A DNA stretch of 64,000 nt from Natronococcus roseus (GTDB taxonomy: Archaea; Halobacteriota; Halobacteria; Halobacteriales; Natrialbaceae), in NCBI RefSeq assembly GCF_043677095.1, contig NZ_JBHLJR010000005.1, positions 375,643 through 439,642 of the forward strand, in the 5' to 3' direction. The notes under the pieces are model-generated. The model was given only the letters and a program-made list of their open reading frames with translations. It was not told the DNA's origin and did no database searches. This document shows, one piece after another, positions 27,453 through 37,100 of the stretch (within the stretch, counting starts at the first letter, position 1; every line of letters begins with the position of its first letter). A program made the position numbers and the translations under genes.

Positions 27453-27770
27453 ATGCAAACGACGCGATCGCTCGTCCTCGAGGTCGACACCGACGAGGTA
27501 CTGCTCGGCGAACCCGTGACGGTCCGCGTTCGGGACCGACTGCAGAACCCGATCGAGGGCGCCACCGTCTCCAGCCGACGCAAGGCCGTCCGAACCGACG
27601 AGACGGGACGCTGTCAGCTCACCTTCCACGCGCCCGGACTGTGGCCGCTGACCGCGACCAAGTCCAGCGAGGGGGAGGTCACGTATCGGCCGGCGACGAC
27701 GCTCATCCGCGCCGTTACGAGGCCGGCGATGGCACAGCGGGTGCGCCGGATCGCCGCCTGTTCCGAGTGA
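27453..27770 (+). CDS. 105-aa Ig-like / carboxypeptidase-regulatory-like domain protein
   Basis: One beta-sandwich domain is visible: VLLGEPVTVRVRDRLQNPIEGATVS, then TDETGRCQLTFHAPG, the pattern of transthyretin- or CarboxypepD_reg-like folds. There is no signal peptide or transmembrane helix, so a cytosolic protein is likely. TTTTTATC at 27425-27432 lies about 24 nt before ATG 27453, indicating a leaderless transcript. A GTG five codons upstream would collide with that box. The role is unknown. Confidence 0.7.
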   Translation: MQTTRSLVLEVDTDEVLLGEPVTVRVRDRLQNPIEGATVSSRRKAVRTDETGRCQLTFHAPGLWPLTATKSSEGEVTYRPATTLIRAVTRPAMAQRVRRIAACSE

Positions 27771-27808
27771 GCGGGAGCTACTTGAGGGAGTCGAGCCAAC
27801 GAGTCCGT

Positions 27809-27961
27809 ATGAGCGACGACGCCGGGAGTTCGGAGCCGACGAGCGGAGCCGCGGGCGCCCCCACCTGTCCGCACTGCGAGGCGCCGATGTTCAAGCGCCA
27901 CTGCAAGTACGTCTGTCCCCAACACGGCGTCGTCATCGACTGTAGCGATCCGTTTCGATAG
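27809..27961 (+). CDS. 50-aa zinc-ribbon microprotein (HVO_2523-like)
   Basis: ATG 27809 begins a short Ser/Gly-rich N-terminus, then CPHCEAPMFKRHCKYVCPQHG with ligands C20, C23, C31 and C35, followed by DCSDPF. The CPxC / CPQHGV pattern is that of a conserved haloarchaeal zinc-finger family, to my recollection named after HVO_2523. It lies 38 nt after the preceding gene. The function is undetermined. Confidence 0.75.
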   Translation: MSDDAGSSEPTSGAAGAPTCPHCEAPMFKRHCKYVCPQHGVVIDCSDPFR

Positions 27962-28079
27962 TCCATCGCAGCCACTTCGGTAGCACCTCCGGACTCCTGC
28001 GTACGCTCGAGGTGAAGGAGAGTATCCGAAACCCGCCTCAACACAACGTTTATTCGCTCCGGCAGGCCAGTGTTCGGCG

Positions 28080-28463
28080 ATGAACGGCGACGAGCGTGCG
28101 GTCGATCCGACCGACGACCGCGTCGAACTCGGGCTGGCGCTGCTCGAGCGACTCGAGCACGAATCGCTGCCCCTACCGGACGTCGTCGACCGGATCGAGA
28201 CCGTCACCACGGATCCGACGGTCGCCCGGACGATCCTCGACGAGGCCGAACTTCGCGGGATCATCGAGCGAGAGGACGGAATCGTCCGACCGAAGAGCCG
28301 CCAGTACGTGCGGTTCGATCAAGACGTGATCACGAAAGAGGGCGAGTTCTCCTGTCGGCGCTGCGGATCGGGGCTCTCGACGGGCTACTTTATCGACCTC
28401 GAGAGCGGCGAACTCGGTCCGTACGGCTCCTCCTGTATTCGGAAGGTGACGGGCCGAGAGTAG
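28080..28463 (+). CDS. Winged-helix-like protein with C-terminal zinc knuckle (DUF5830-like)
   Basis: The 127-residue product has a predicted helical N-terminal two-thirds (residues about 15-80) with the pattern LPDVVDRIE, PTVARTILDEAELRGII, like a winged helix. A short zinc motif follows, with CRRC near residue 97 and SSC near 118. The end EGEFSCRRCG to SSCIRKV resembles the haloarchaeal DUF5830 family from memory. Nucleic-acid binding is plausible. It converges with the gene at 28468, leaving only 4 bp between stops. Confidence 0.68.
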   Translation: MNGDERAVDPTDDRVELGLALLERLEHESLPLPDVVDRIETVTTDPTVARTILDEAELRGIIEREDGIVRPKSRQYVRFDQDVITKEGEFSCRRCGSGLSTGYFIDLESGELGPYGSSCIRKVTGRE

Positions 28464-28467
28464 CCCG

Positions 28468-29448
28468 CTATCGTCCCTGACGAAGTTCGTCGATGAGTCG
28501 CTCGATCGTCTGCTGTTGGGCCTCGAGCCGTTCGCTCTGGCGCTCGATGGCGTCCTCGAGAGCCTCGAGTCGGTCGAGGACCTCCTGACTCGCCGCATCG
28601 TCGCCGTCGGAGCCGGTGGAGTCGGCGACTGCCGCCCGCGCGACGTTCTGGGTGGCGTCGGCCGTCGCGCCGTCGGCGGTTCCGGCCATCGGCGGTCGCG
28701 ACTCGACGGCGGCCCGCTGGCCGTCGGCTCGCGCCGGCTCCGAACGGACGGCTCGCCTCGACCGGGAGGGCGGTTCGGTCGGCTCTTCGCCACGTTCCTG
28801 GGACTCCTCGAGCGGGTCCGGTTCCTCGGAGACGGGTTCCGACGTGCGCTCGTAGTAGGCGACCAGCGCCCGCTTGAGTCGCTCGCGGAGGTCGTCGGCC
28901 GCGTCGTTGGGCGCCTTGATCCGCTGGGGGCGCCCGTCGACCTCGAGGACGATACGGGTCGCGACGTCGCCCTCCTCGAACGAGAGGTTCGTCACGTCCC
29001 GGAAGTGGTAGGCCTCGTACCCCTCGTCCCAGACTGCCGTGCCGACGTGTTCGATCAGCCGCCGGTCGGTCAGGATCAGGGTGAGTTCGCTGAACCGGTA
29101 GACCTCGATGAGCGACTCGTCGGGGTCGATAACGTCGTTGGCTCGCAACACGCCCGCCAGCACCGGTCGGAGAACGTCGTCGGTCTTGCTCGCGGGAACA
29201 GTGACCTCGGCAGTGCCGGACAGGGGGTACTCGAGGGCGAGTGACGTCTTTCGGCGCCCCTCCGAGACGGTGAGCCGGTTTGCGTCGTAGGTGAGTTCCT
29301 CGGTCGACTCGTCGGTTAGCAACCCCTCCGCGCGGTAGACGATACTGCTCGAGTCCGCGACGAAGAGCTCGTCGTCACCGCCGAGCGAGACCCGTGTCTG
29401 GACCTCCTCGTCGCCGAGATCGGATCGAACGATGACGGGAACGGTCAT
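28468..29448 (-). CDS. PH-like-domain protein with C-terminal coiled coil
   Basis: The 326-residue protein has tandem beta-rich halves (residues about 1-95 and 95-190) of bacterial-PH character, with ELTLILTDRRLIEHVG and YHFRDVTNLSFEEG motifs typical of bPH_2 domains. A Ser/Arg/Glu-rich linker (200-270) and a heptad coiled coil (about 285-325: ALEDAIERQSERLEAQQQTIERL) follow. No membrane helix is seen. It is probably a cytosolic scaffold or membrane-lipid-linked factor; the function is unknown. The promoter lies in the 100 bp before tRNA-Met, in the opposite direction. Confidence 0.7.
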   Translation of the reverse strand: MTVPVIVRSDLGDEEVQTRVSLGGDDELFVADSSSIVYRAEGLLTDESTEELTYDANRLTVSEGRRKTSLALEYPLSGTAEVTVPASKTDDVLRPVLAGVLRANDVIDPDESLIEVYRFSELTLILTDRRLIEHVGTAVWDEGYEAYHFRDVTNLSFEEGDVATRIVLEVDGRPQRIKAPNDAADDLRERLKRALVAYYERTSEPVSEEPDPLEESQERGEEPTEPPSRSRRAVRSEPARADGQRAAVESRPPMAGTADGATADATQNVARAAVADSTGSDGDDAASQEVLDRLEALEDAIERQSERLEAQQQTIERLIDELRQGR

Positions 29449-29549
29449 ATCCGGCGTTGGGTAGATTCGGTGATAAATGCGTGGGTTCTGCTTGCACGGC
29501 CGACGCGAAAGGGAAGGTTAAAGAAACAGACCGCACTACTCAAAAACGA

Positions 29550-29702
29550 GCCCGGGTGGCTTAGCTGGACATAGCGCCGCACTCATAGGGTTCAGAGATT
29601 CGGTGCGGTTCCGCCTTGGAAGCCTCCGTGTCCCTTTAGAGGACTGCCGAGCCTCGGACCTGGGACATGCGGAGATCGAGGGTTCGGAGCCCTCCCCGGG
29701 CA
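29550..29702 (+). tRNA. Elongator tRNA-Met (anticodon CAT) with 79-nt intron
   Basis: Exon 1 is 29550-29587 and exon 2 is 29667-29702. Acceptor stem GCCCGGG (29550-29556) pairs with CCCGGGC (29695-29701), with discriminator A at 29702. The anticodon stem CCGCA pairs with TGCGG, and the anticodon CAT (29584-29586) is followed by A37 and then the intron, at the canonical 37/38 position. Haloarchaeal elongator tRNA-Met is known to carry such an intron, removed by the bulge-helix-bulge endonuclease. A GGTTAAAGAAA box near 29516-29526 may be the promoter, and TTTT follows the gene. Confidence 0.95.
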
Positions 29703-30384
29703 CTTTTCAAAAAAGACACTCGTCGAAGACGAGTGGCAACGCCGAAAGTGTCCGGGGAGGCAGAGAACCCGTAGGTCCTCGAGAGTGAGCGGAGCGAACG
29801 ATCGAGGGCACGGAAGAGCGAAGCTCTTCCGGCGGTTCGAAACCCTCCTCAGTCACCTAGCTAATTCTTTACATTTTCGCATAAAACATTTCGAGACACG
29901 GGTGTTTGCGATTATTCCTCGAATTCCTGTAGTGTTAATCATAAACCAGAGGGGCTCTGGCATGCGCGATGCACCTGCCCACGAAACCGAGTACCGATCA
30001 TCAAAAGCGAAACGACGGTCTCCAACGACGGATTCCGGGAAGGGAAATCAACTAGCGAGGTCAAGTGTTGCGAGTACGGCCAGTCGGCGATAAACATTGA
30101 CGAAATCCGCACGAGCAGGACTGTCCGCAGTGTTGGACACGGACCGACTACTGGCCGGTTCCCAGCCGGCTGAGGAGCAGTAGCTGGCAGCGCCGTTTCT
30201 TTATGTAGTATTGGTCGTAGAGTTCGAGTTCAGTATAGAACACGAGTAACAAAACACGACGCTCAACAAAAGGCAACACTTTATAATAGACTACAGAGTG
30301 TAAAATTCATACATCATAGGGGTGCATTGATAGCTAGTTGTGCACCTATATTGAAGTATACCCAACAATAACCAATCAAAACAG
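29703..30384. other. Non-coding stretch between tRNA-Met and the AT-rich gene
   Basis: It begins with perfect hairpins CACTCGTC/GACGAGTG (29715-29733) and GGAAGAGC/GCTCTTCC near 29812-29830, each with a GAA loop. From about 29860 the base composition shifts to AT-rich. CTACTG/CAGTAG with a nested GCCGG/CCGGC stem lies at 30148-30183. TTTATAATAG near 30280 and an imperfect GGTGCA/TGCACC repeat near 30322-30347 precede the nuclease gene. No gene is supportable here, and no second copy of the tRNA-Met 3' end was seen. Confidence 0.5.
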
Positions 30385-32025
30385 ATGAAGCTATACGAGC
30401 TAATTGATCGGAGTTGGAATAGCTATGAACGGAAACGGTTTATTAACGATAATACTAAATCTAAAACTGATAACTTTAATCCAGAAGAGTTCAAGCACAA
30501 TGGGTTTTCTGATAGAGAGTTGTATCTAAAAGAATATGTTCCAGCGCTCGCCGCTGAAGAGCGCCTCAGACAAGAACTCAACAACTTCACTCCCCCGAGA
30601 CTCAGCGAAATCAATAATTCGCCATACCAAGCCCTCGTTATCCGGTATGGTATTCTCAGACAACTCATCCAGCAGCCTGAGTACAACATGGAAAAGGCAG
30701 AGTTGATAGACGCTGTTCAAAATTGGCAACGGGACCTCATTCAGTCCTATGACGAGGACTCATTTTCCGAAGCTGATGATCTCCTTCACCTTGCGCAAGC
30801 TGCTGTCGATTATGAGAACCAAATCGACGATTCTGAACTCCATATGGTGTTCAGTTATTTCGAAGTTCATAACAACGCAACAGATGTCAAGCATGAGTAC
30901 TACACTTGGCTTGATTTCTTCCAGCGACTGTCTGCACTTGACCGGTTTCCAAAAGTAACACGATCTGACAGTCCTGAACACGCCCATGATACTATTGAGA
31001 AAGGAGTTTGGTCACTCCAGGAGCAAGCACTCATCTATGAGGTTGGGGATCCTAATTACGATGAACTCGTCGGAATCCCTGAAGATTATGCTGACGAAAT
31101 CCGAGACTGGTTGTACTACGAAATGTCCGACGAGAACTACCGCCAGATGCTCAGGACTCTCGATGTCTTCGACCGTCAGTCGATTCTGATTGAGGCTCGC
31201 GAGGAATTCGATATCAGAGGGAAAAACTACGGCAAAAATGAGAACCGTCGGGAGAATATTATTCAGGCGAATATCTATCCGAGTGAGTTATTGAGGGAAG
31301 TAGTTCCGAAGGATGATCTCAAAGATATCGTCGATCAGTATGGCCTCGATGCACATAAGCTGAAGACAGACGAAATGGTTTCTGCAATTATTGAGTACTT
31401 TGAGTTGTCTCAAAATTCGGTTGAGGGTGAGGACGAGAAGATTGATTTGTATTTAAATTCGTATGAAGATATTGCAGATGGTGCCGTTACTGAGGTTCCT
31501 CCGCAGCTTCAGGATCTCATCGATGCTGATGACCTTTCAGAAAAGCTAGATATACTCTTTGAGGATGCAACTGGGGAGATCTTCCGAGAAGTATTCAATC
31601 TTGAGGAGACAAATCAACTTGGACAACAGGCGACTGGCGTGGTTGCAGATGGTGAGATCGAACAGGACAACCAGTGGCTTCTCTGGGATAATAAACGTCG
31701 CCGCCAAAAGTTTGCTTTAGGAAGCGATACGCGGAGTAAGATTAAGAACTATATTGACACGAAAAGTCAGCAGCACAATGTAGAGTGGTTCCTCATTATT
31801 GCCCCTGAGTTTACGGACAAAGCACCATCGAACGCATTACAATTAGAAATGCAAGTTGGAACTGATATCCGGTTGGTGAGGGCAGCGGATTTGAAAGCAT
31901 TGGCCGAACTCTGGCAAGAAAAGTATGCAGCAGAGGGGCGGGAATTACCATTATCTGTCTTCACTGGCTCGAAAATATTCGAAGTAGAGACTGCAGCTAT
32001 TTCACTGGAAAACCAGTTCGCATAG
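30385..32025 (+). CDS. Probable PD-(D/E)XK nuclease, FokI-cleavage-domain-like, solitary
   Basis: This 546-residue protein is encoded in DNA far richer in A and T than the core genes, a sign of recent transfer. Residues about 1-390 are mixed helical with no motif I recognise. Residues about 405-510 hold VVADG (D422) then WLLWDNK (D435, K437), an RSKIKNYID helix and a FLIIAPEF strand, the order seen in FokI-type and related PD-(D/E)XK nucleases (PD ... DxK, helix, hydrophobic strand). It is probably a DNA-cleaving defence or restriction protein. No methylase or helicase lies beside it. A Type IV-like (modified DNA) or toxin-like role is possible. Confidence 0.55.
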   Translation: MKLYELIDRSWNSYERKRFINDNTKSKTDNFNPEEFKHNGFSDRELYLKEYVPALAAEERLRQELNNFTPPRLSEINNSPYQALVIRYGILRQLIQQPEYNMEKAELIDAVQNWQRDLIQSYDEDSFSEADDLLHLAQAAVDYENQIDDSELHMVFSYFEVHNNATDVKHEYYTWLDFFQRLSALDRFPKVTRSDSPEHAHDTIEKGVWSLQEQALIYEVGDPNYDELVGIPEDYADEIRDWLYYEMSDENYRQMLRTLDVFDRQSILIEAREEFDIRGKNYGKNENRRENIIQANIYPSELLREVVPKDDLKDIVDQYGLDAHKLKTDEMVSAIIEYFELSQNSVEGEDEKIDLYLNSYEDIADGAVTEVPPQLQDLIDADDLSEKLDILFEDATGEIFREVFNLEETNQLGQQATGVVADGEIEQDNQWLLWDNKRRRQKFALGSDTRSKIKNYIDTKSQQHNVEWFLIIAPEFTDKAPSNALQLEMQVGTDIRLVRAADLKALAELWQEKYAAEGRELPLSVFTGSKIFEVETAAISLENQFA

Positions 32026-32230
32026 CCCTTTTGGTAATTTAGAATTTGTCACAGTACTTAATCTCCTGTACACCCTCTTATCGCAGCTACCATTCGGAAT
32101 TACAAGCAACGTCTTTAATTCATCGTACAAATCCGAACGGTATAATCGTCGATACTCGAGTCTTCGACCATCCTTCTTGCCGCCCGACCCCTGTCTCGGG
32201 AAGCCGAAACCGAGCAGTCGCTCCGGCGAT

Positions 32231-32452
32231 TCACAACAACTCTCCTCGAGCATCGGACGTTCTGATTTCTGGCCCCAGCGGTGTCAGAACTGACTGTCGC
32301 GCCTCGATGTGACCGACGACTACCGCCTCGATTAGAGTTCCCTCGAGCTCGAGCGCGACGGTGTTGATGAGTTCCCGGAATCCACGAGCGACGGACGCGG
32401 CAAGGGTTAACACGATGAGATCATGACGCGAGGGCAGCTGCCTTGCTATCAA
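32231..32452 (-). pseudogene. C-terminal fragment of a haloarchaeal protein (start missing)
   Basis: An open frame of 73 codons ends at TGA 32231-32233 and has only a TTG start. The product (DLIVLTLAASVARGFRELIN ... IEARQSVLTPLGPE) has natural haloarchaeal composition, with alternating hydrophobic and acidic residues. Missing its N-terminus and lying at the edge of the AT-rich patch, it looks like a truncated gene end. The family is not recognised. The neighbouring 32026-32230 holds nothing else supportable. Confidence 0.35.
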
Positions 32453-32557
32453 GAGATGCGGTGTCTACTTTCGGTGAACGACCGACGAATCGGGCTGTCC
32501 ACTACGGGTAGTGTACCGATCAGAACCACCAAGACCGGGTGTACCCTGAGGTACCGT

Positions 32558-32788
32558 ATGGAACTCGGTCGCGTTCTCAGCCTGTTCGTGGCGATGCTGG
32601 CACTCGCGTACGGCCTCTCGGTCGCGGCCACGAACTGGCTCGCAGCGGCGTGTTTGATCCAGTTTTCGATACTGACGGCGGTCGAACACGACTCGGCGCG
32701 CGTCCAGTCGCTGCTCGAGGGGTACGAGGCGGCGTTCGCGTCGCTGAAGCTGGCACTCCTTCTCGCCGGCTTGCTCCTTCTGTGGTGA
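32558..32788 (+). CDS. 76-aa two-helix membrane protein
   Basis: From ATG 32558 the product has hydrophobic helices at about residues 5-40 and 60-76, separated by a polar loop (TAVEHDSARVQSLLEGYEA). It is GC-rich, unlike the nuclease gene upstream. A conserved haloarchaeal small membrane protein is likely, but no family is recognised. Longer upstream starts add only non-conserved, Arg/Thr-rich residues. Confidence 0.6.
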   Translation: MELGRVLSLFVAMLALAYGLSVAATNWLAAACLIQFSILTAVEHDSARVQSLLEGYEAAFASLKLALLLAGLLLLW

Positions 32789-33503
32789 CCGATGCTTCGA
32801 CACCTCCGATATACTACGAAAAACAACCTCACGGCACTATCTGATGGCATATCTGCATGTGTTGAACGAGGAACAGGCCGTCGTATCAGCTACTACATAT
32901 TTCGGTAGAGCTACCGCTCCGCTTCAGAAGCGGTACCGCTCTACGAGGTTTCGTGCAGTGTTCCTCGAGACCGGGAGGCCGGTATGATCGAGTGACAAAG
33001 CTTATGCCGGAACCCTCCACATTATTTTCTGCAGGGAGCGTGTGACAAGGAAGGATGCAGCCGATTCAATTCGGCTCGCTGTTTTCCCGAAGGACCTGTT
33101 CTACAGCAGTAGCTCGCGCTTTCTTAGGATCGAAAGCGTAAGACGGGTCTATCCTCGAGACAACCGCCGAGGTTGTCGGTGTCGTCTGCGGAGGGAACAA
33201 TGGCTGCAAACAGTGGCAAAGCGGTTAGGCACGAAGGGAATCCGGACGAACTCGAGCGCGCTGACGGCCTCGAGCCGACGGTCGATACCGTTCCGAGCGA
33301 TCTCGAGCGACCGCAAACCACAAAACAGATATCGGGCCGGCGGAACCGTCCACCTGGTCGGGGCTGCACGGCGTGTAAGGTGACGCTCGTTCCGACCCTC
33401 CTGTTTACGTCCAAGTCGAGTACTATTGGGTAGCTCCGCTCGAGGAAACGATTCGAGAAGTCGCGACTCGAGTGAACTGGGAGCGACCGCGAGAAGGGAC
33501 CGA
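32789..33503. other. 715-bp gap with a large hairpin
   Basis: At 32905-32944 GTAGAGCTACCGCT pairs with AGCGGTACCGCTCTAC with a 2-nt bulge, and a competing inner stem CCGCTT/AAGCGG (32919-32933) overlaps it. A 77-codon frame at 33200-33433 and a longer one at 33042-33383 are open, but their compositions are unconvincing. Otherwise the stretch shows no gene. It lies between the small membrane protein and the microprotein at 33504. Confidence 0.4.
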
Positions 33504-33608
33504 TTACTCGTCGTCGTCTCGGCCGCGGTTCCAGACGTTCGTCACGGACTCGCCGGCGGGCGGCGTGTGACTGACGTCTTTCATGGTCTGGGTGGTGTGG
33601 TCTGACAT
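33504..33608 (-). CDS. 34-aa acidic microprotein
   Basis: ATG 33606-33608 to TAA 33504-33506 encodes a short peptide with a DVSHTPPAGESVTNVWNRGR core and an acidic tail. Composition and codon use are typical of haloarchaeal proteins rather than random DNA, and the start is followed by Asp/His/Thr residues as usual. It is a recurring kind of tiny conserved haloarchaeal protein in my judgement; the role is unknown. Confidence 0.5.
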   Translation of the reverse strand: MSDHTTQTMKDVSHTPPAGESVTNVWNRGRDDDE

Positions 33609-33730
33609 GGTATCGGCCCTTCCGATCGAGCAGGTATAGCTCTTCCGGGGGACGAATAATTACAATATAATGTGTTTATACACCATAGTACGCCGTACCA
33701 CTCGCATCTGAAGTGTCGGGAACTGTGAGC

Positions 33731-34030
33731 TTACGCGGTCGTAATTCGGATCTCTCCGTCGGCCGTAACGGTGACCAAACAGTCGCTGTACTCGAAGGTT
33801 ACCGAACCGCCGGTCCGGAGGCCGTCGGCTCGCGGCTCGAACAGTTGCTCGAGTGCGTCGGCGTTGACGGCGTAGTGCAGCGGCTCGAGCTCCGTCGCGT
33901 CGGTCCCGCGGTAGGTCGCGACCGCCTCGGCGATCGTGACGCTGAGCGGGCTGGTGTCGAGTCGGTCGTACTGGACGACGTAGCAGTCGTTTGTCGATTC
34001 GGAGAGCGGTTGCGGTGTCGTTTCAGTCAT
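33731..34030 (-). CDS. HalOD1 output-domain protein
   Basis: The 99-residue product is essentially one HalOD1 domain: SPLSVTIAEAVATYRGTDATELEPLHYAVNADALEQLF, then a beta-rich GSVTFEYSDCLVTVTADGEI end. HalOD1 is a haloarchaea-specific output module found alone or fused to receiver domains and thought to act in signal transduction. It lies 97 bp downstream of the large BAT-type regulator (stop 34128), same strand, and may be its functional partner (inference). Confidence 0.85.
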   Translation of the reverse strand: MTETTPQPLSESTNDCYVVQYDRLDTSPLSVTIAEAVATYRGTDATELEPLHYAVNADALEQLFEPRADGLRTGGSVTFEYSDCLVTVTADGEIRITTA

Positions 34031-34127
34031 GGTACCCCACTATGAGTCGTCGTCGACTCTTCTCGACTGAGAGCAAAGAGTCTGCTCGTTAACCGTGTAA
34101 CGACGGCCGACCGTCGGGGTTAACTGA

Positions 34128-37100
34128 TTAACCGTCGATCGTCACGCCCTCGAACAGCGTCGCGAAGAGCTTCCGTTCGGCGGAGCGGACGTGTTTGTGA
34201 AACGCCGGCGGAGAGATCGAAAGCGAGTCCGCGACGGCCTCGCCCGTCGTCCGCCGGGGCCACTCGAAGAATCCGCTGTGGTACGCCGTTCGAACGACCT
34301 CCTGCTGTCGAGCCGTGAGCTGGTCGAGCAACGCCTTCCGAGCCGGTCCCCCGAGCGAGGCACCGTCCCCGGACGGCCGATCACGGCGAGCGACCATCGA
34401 TGCCGAGAGGCCGCGACGGGTGATATCGGACAGCACCGTCCGAAGCTCGAGCCCGGCCGGGAGGTCGACGACCGCCCGGTGACCCGAGTCGTCGCTGACG
34501 AGTTCCCGCAGCGTGGCGCCGTGGTCGGCGACGATCCTGCCGAGAAACGGCCCCGTTATCCGGAGCTGAACGAGCGTCTGTTGATCCGAGTCGGTGAGCA
34601 CGGCCGGGTCGTCGATCCCGTCAACGGACGCGTCGATATCCGCGCCGTCGATGGGGGGCTCGAGGGAGACGAACGCGAGCGCGCTGCCGTCATCCTGTAG
34701 CGTCGCTCCCTCGAACGCGACGCGGCGGTCGAGTCGGTCCGCGAACCGACACAGCGGCGACTCGGCCCCGATCTCGAGTTCGACCTCCGTGACGCGCTCC
34801 TCGAGCAGCGCGTTCTTTCGCTTGATGGCGTCGATCGTGTACGCGATGCTGTCGCCGAGATCCGCGAGCATCGACCCGAACGGGTCGTCGAGGGCGTTCG
34901 GGTCGTCGCCGTACGCCGAGAGGACGCCGTATAGGTGCCCGTCGTAGACGAGCGGGACCGAGATCACCGACTGAAAGCTCCTCGAGAGCGCGTCGGTTCG
35001 CCACGTCCCGTCCCCCACGCTGTCGGCGACGTTGTCGACGGCGACCGGACGGCGGGTTCGGACGGCTCGGCCGGCCGGCTCCGCGGCGGAGTCGTCGACG
35101 GCGGTCGCCGTGACCGCCTCGAGATAGCCCCGGTCGAGCCCGGCATGACTCCGCGGTCTGATCCGGCTGCCGCTCGGATCGGGCTCGCCGATCCAGGCGA
35201 ACGAGCAGTGCTCGGTCTCGGCGAGTGTGGTACAGATCCCGCGCTCGATGGCCTCGCGGGAATCGGCCCGCAGCAGGTGTTCCTCGATATCCTGGCGGAT
35301 CTGCTTCGACTCGTTTACCCGCTCGAGGTACCGGTTCTGTTGCTTCAGCTCCCGTTCGTTCTCGTGGAGCCGGCGGGTGCGGCCGATCCGGTCGAGCGCC
35401 GCCTTCGCCGTCGTCGCGAACAGCTTCACCAGCTCGACGGTGTCCTCGTCGTACTGGTCGGCTGCGGTCGACACCGCGGCGAAGACGCCGTGCTCGCCGA
35501 GGGGAATGTAGAGGCCGCTCCTGACGTTCGTCGACTCGTCGTAGACCCGTTCCGACTCTCGAACGTCCTCGAAGACCGACGGCGTGCCGGTGGCGAACGT
35601 CTCCCACGTGATCCCCTCGCCGGGCCCGAAACGCGGTGGCGTCCCGATCGCTCGCTCGAGATCGCTCGAGTACGCGGCCGGCTCGAGCTCGTTGCGCTGT
35701 TCGTCGAACCGGAAGACGATGCTGTCGAGATCGAGGACGTCGTCGGCGACGGCGACGATGTACTCGCAGGCGTCGTCCTTCGAATCGACGGTCAGTAAGT
35801 GGCTGGTCGCCTCGTGAAGGGTGCTTAACGCCTCCCGGTACTGCACGCGTTCTGTCACGTCGATCGCAACGCCGATCACCCGTGTGACCTCGCCGTCCTC
35901 GACGATCGGCCGGTACCACGAATCGAAGACCCGATCGAGGATCCGACGCTGGCCGTGGACGGACTCGCCCTCGAGAGCCGCGCGGGCGTCGGCTCGGATC
36001 GCAGGATACTCCTCGAAGAGCTCGAAGAACGAGTCGCCGACGGCGTCGGTCGCCTCGAAGCCGATGTTCTCGAGCCCCCGCCCTTCCGAGAGCGTGATCG
36101 TCCCCTCGGCGTCGATGACGTAATGAATGACCGGCGCGTTCTCGACGACCATCCGCAGCCGTTCGGTCCGCTCGGCCAGTTCCTGCTCGCGCTCGATCCG
36201 ATCGGTGATATCCCTGAAGTACACCGAGAGGCCGGTTTCAGAGGGGTAAGCGTGGATCTCCATCCAGACCCCAAGCGACTCGGAGTACCGTTCCCACGAG
36301 ACTCGTTCCTGGTGCTCCATCGCGTCGGCGAACCGATCGAACAGCTCCGAGCGGAACCCGTGGGGGAACAGCTCCCGAACGTCGGCGCCGAGCAGCTCCG
36401 ATCGCGGCCGGCCCAGTAGCTCCTCGGCCCGACCGTTGACGTAGGTGAACCGCCAGTCCGTATCGAGCGCGTAGAAGGCGTCGCTGACCCGTTCGAACGA
36501 CTCGGAGAGCTCCCGTTCGAGGGGGCGGGAACGGGTGACGTCCCGTATCGACGCGACCACGCCGCCGACGGCGGGATCCTCGAGGCGGTTCGTCAGAACT
36601 GCCTCGTGAACGCGCCAGCCGTCCTCGCCGCGATAGCGATAGGTGACGGTTCGCGTTTCGCCCGGCGGATCGGTCCGGACAGTGTCGAGGGAATCGTCGA
36701 CGGCTGCCCTATCCTCGGGATGAATCCCCTCGAACAGCCGGGCGCTCCCGAACTCGGACGGCTCGAGGCCGGTGACGCGCTCGATTCCGGGGCCGGTGTA
36801 GGTGAGTCGTCCCGACGGGTCGAAGACGAGCAACAGGTCCGACGAACACTCGAGCAGCGATCGGTGCCACGCCTTTCCCTGGTCGGTTGGTACCCGGTCC
36901 GGCGAGTCCGGCGCCACCAGTCGGAGCCGGCGCTCGAGCAGCGCCGACCGCTCGCTCGTTCGTGAATCAATGACGTCGGTCGCACCGTCGGCGAGTACCC
37001 CCTCGACGTCGGCCTCGAGGACGTCGTCGGCGACGTAGACGATGGGGTGTCTGCCGTCGATCTCCCGAACGGCGGTTCGATCGTTCGTCAGGACGCAGTC

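Noticed and set aside
33200..33433. 77-codon frame in the 32.8-33.5 kb gap
   Set aside because: Start and first 50 residues look plausible, but the C-terminus is not protein-like and there is no promoter.
29703..33700. Integrase or attachment-site duplicate near tRNA-Met
   Set aside because: Searched by eye for a copy of the tRNA 3' end and for integrase motifs and found neither.
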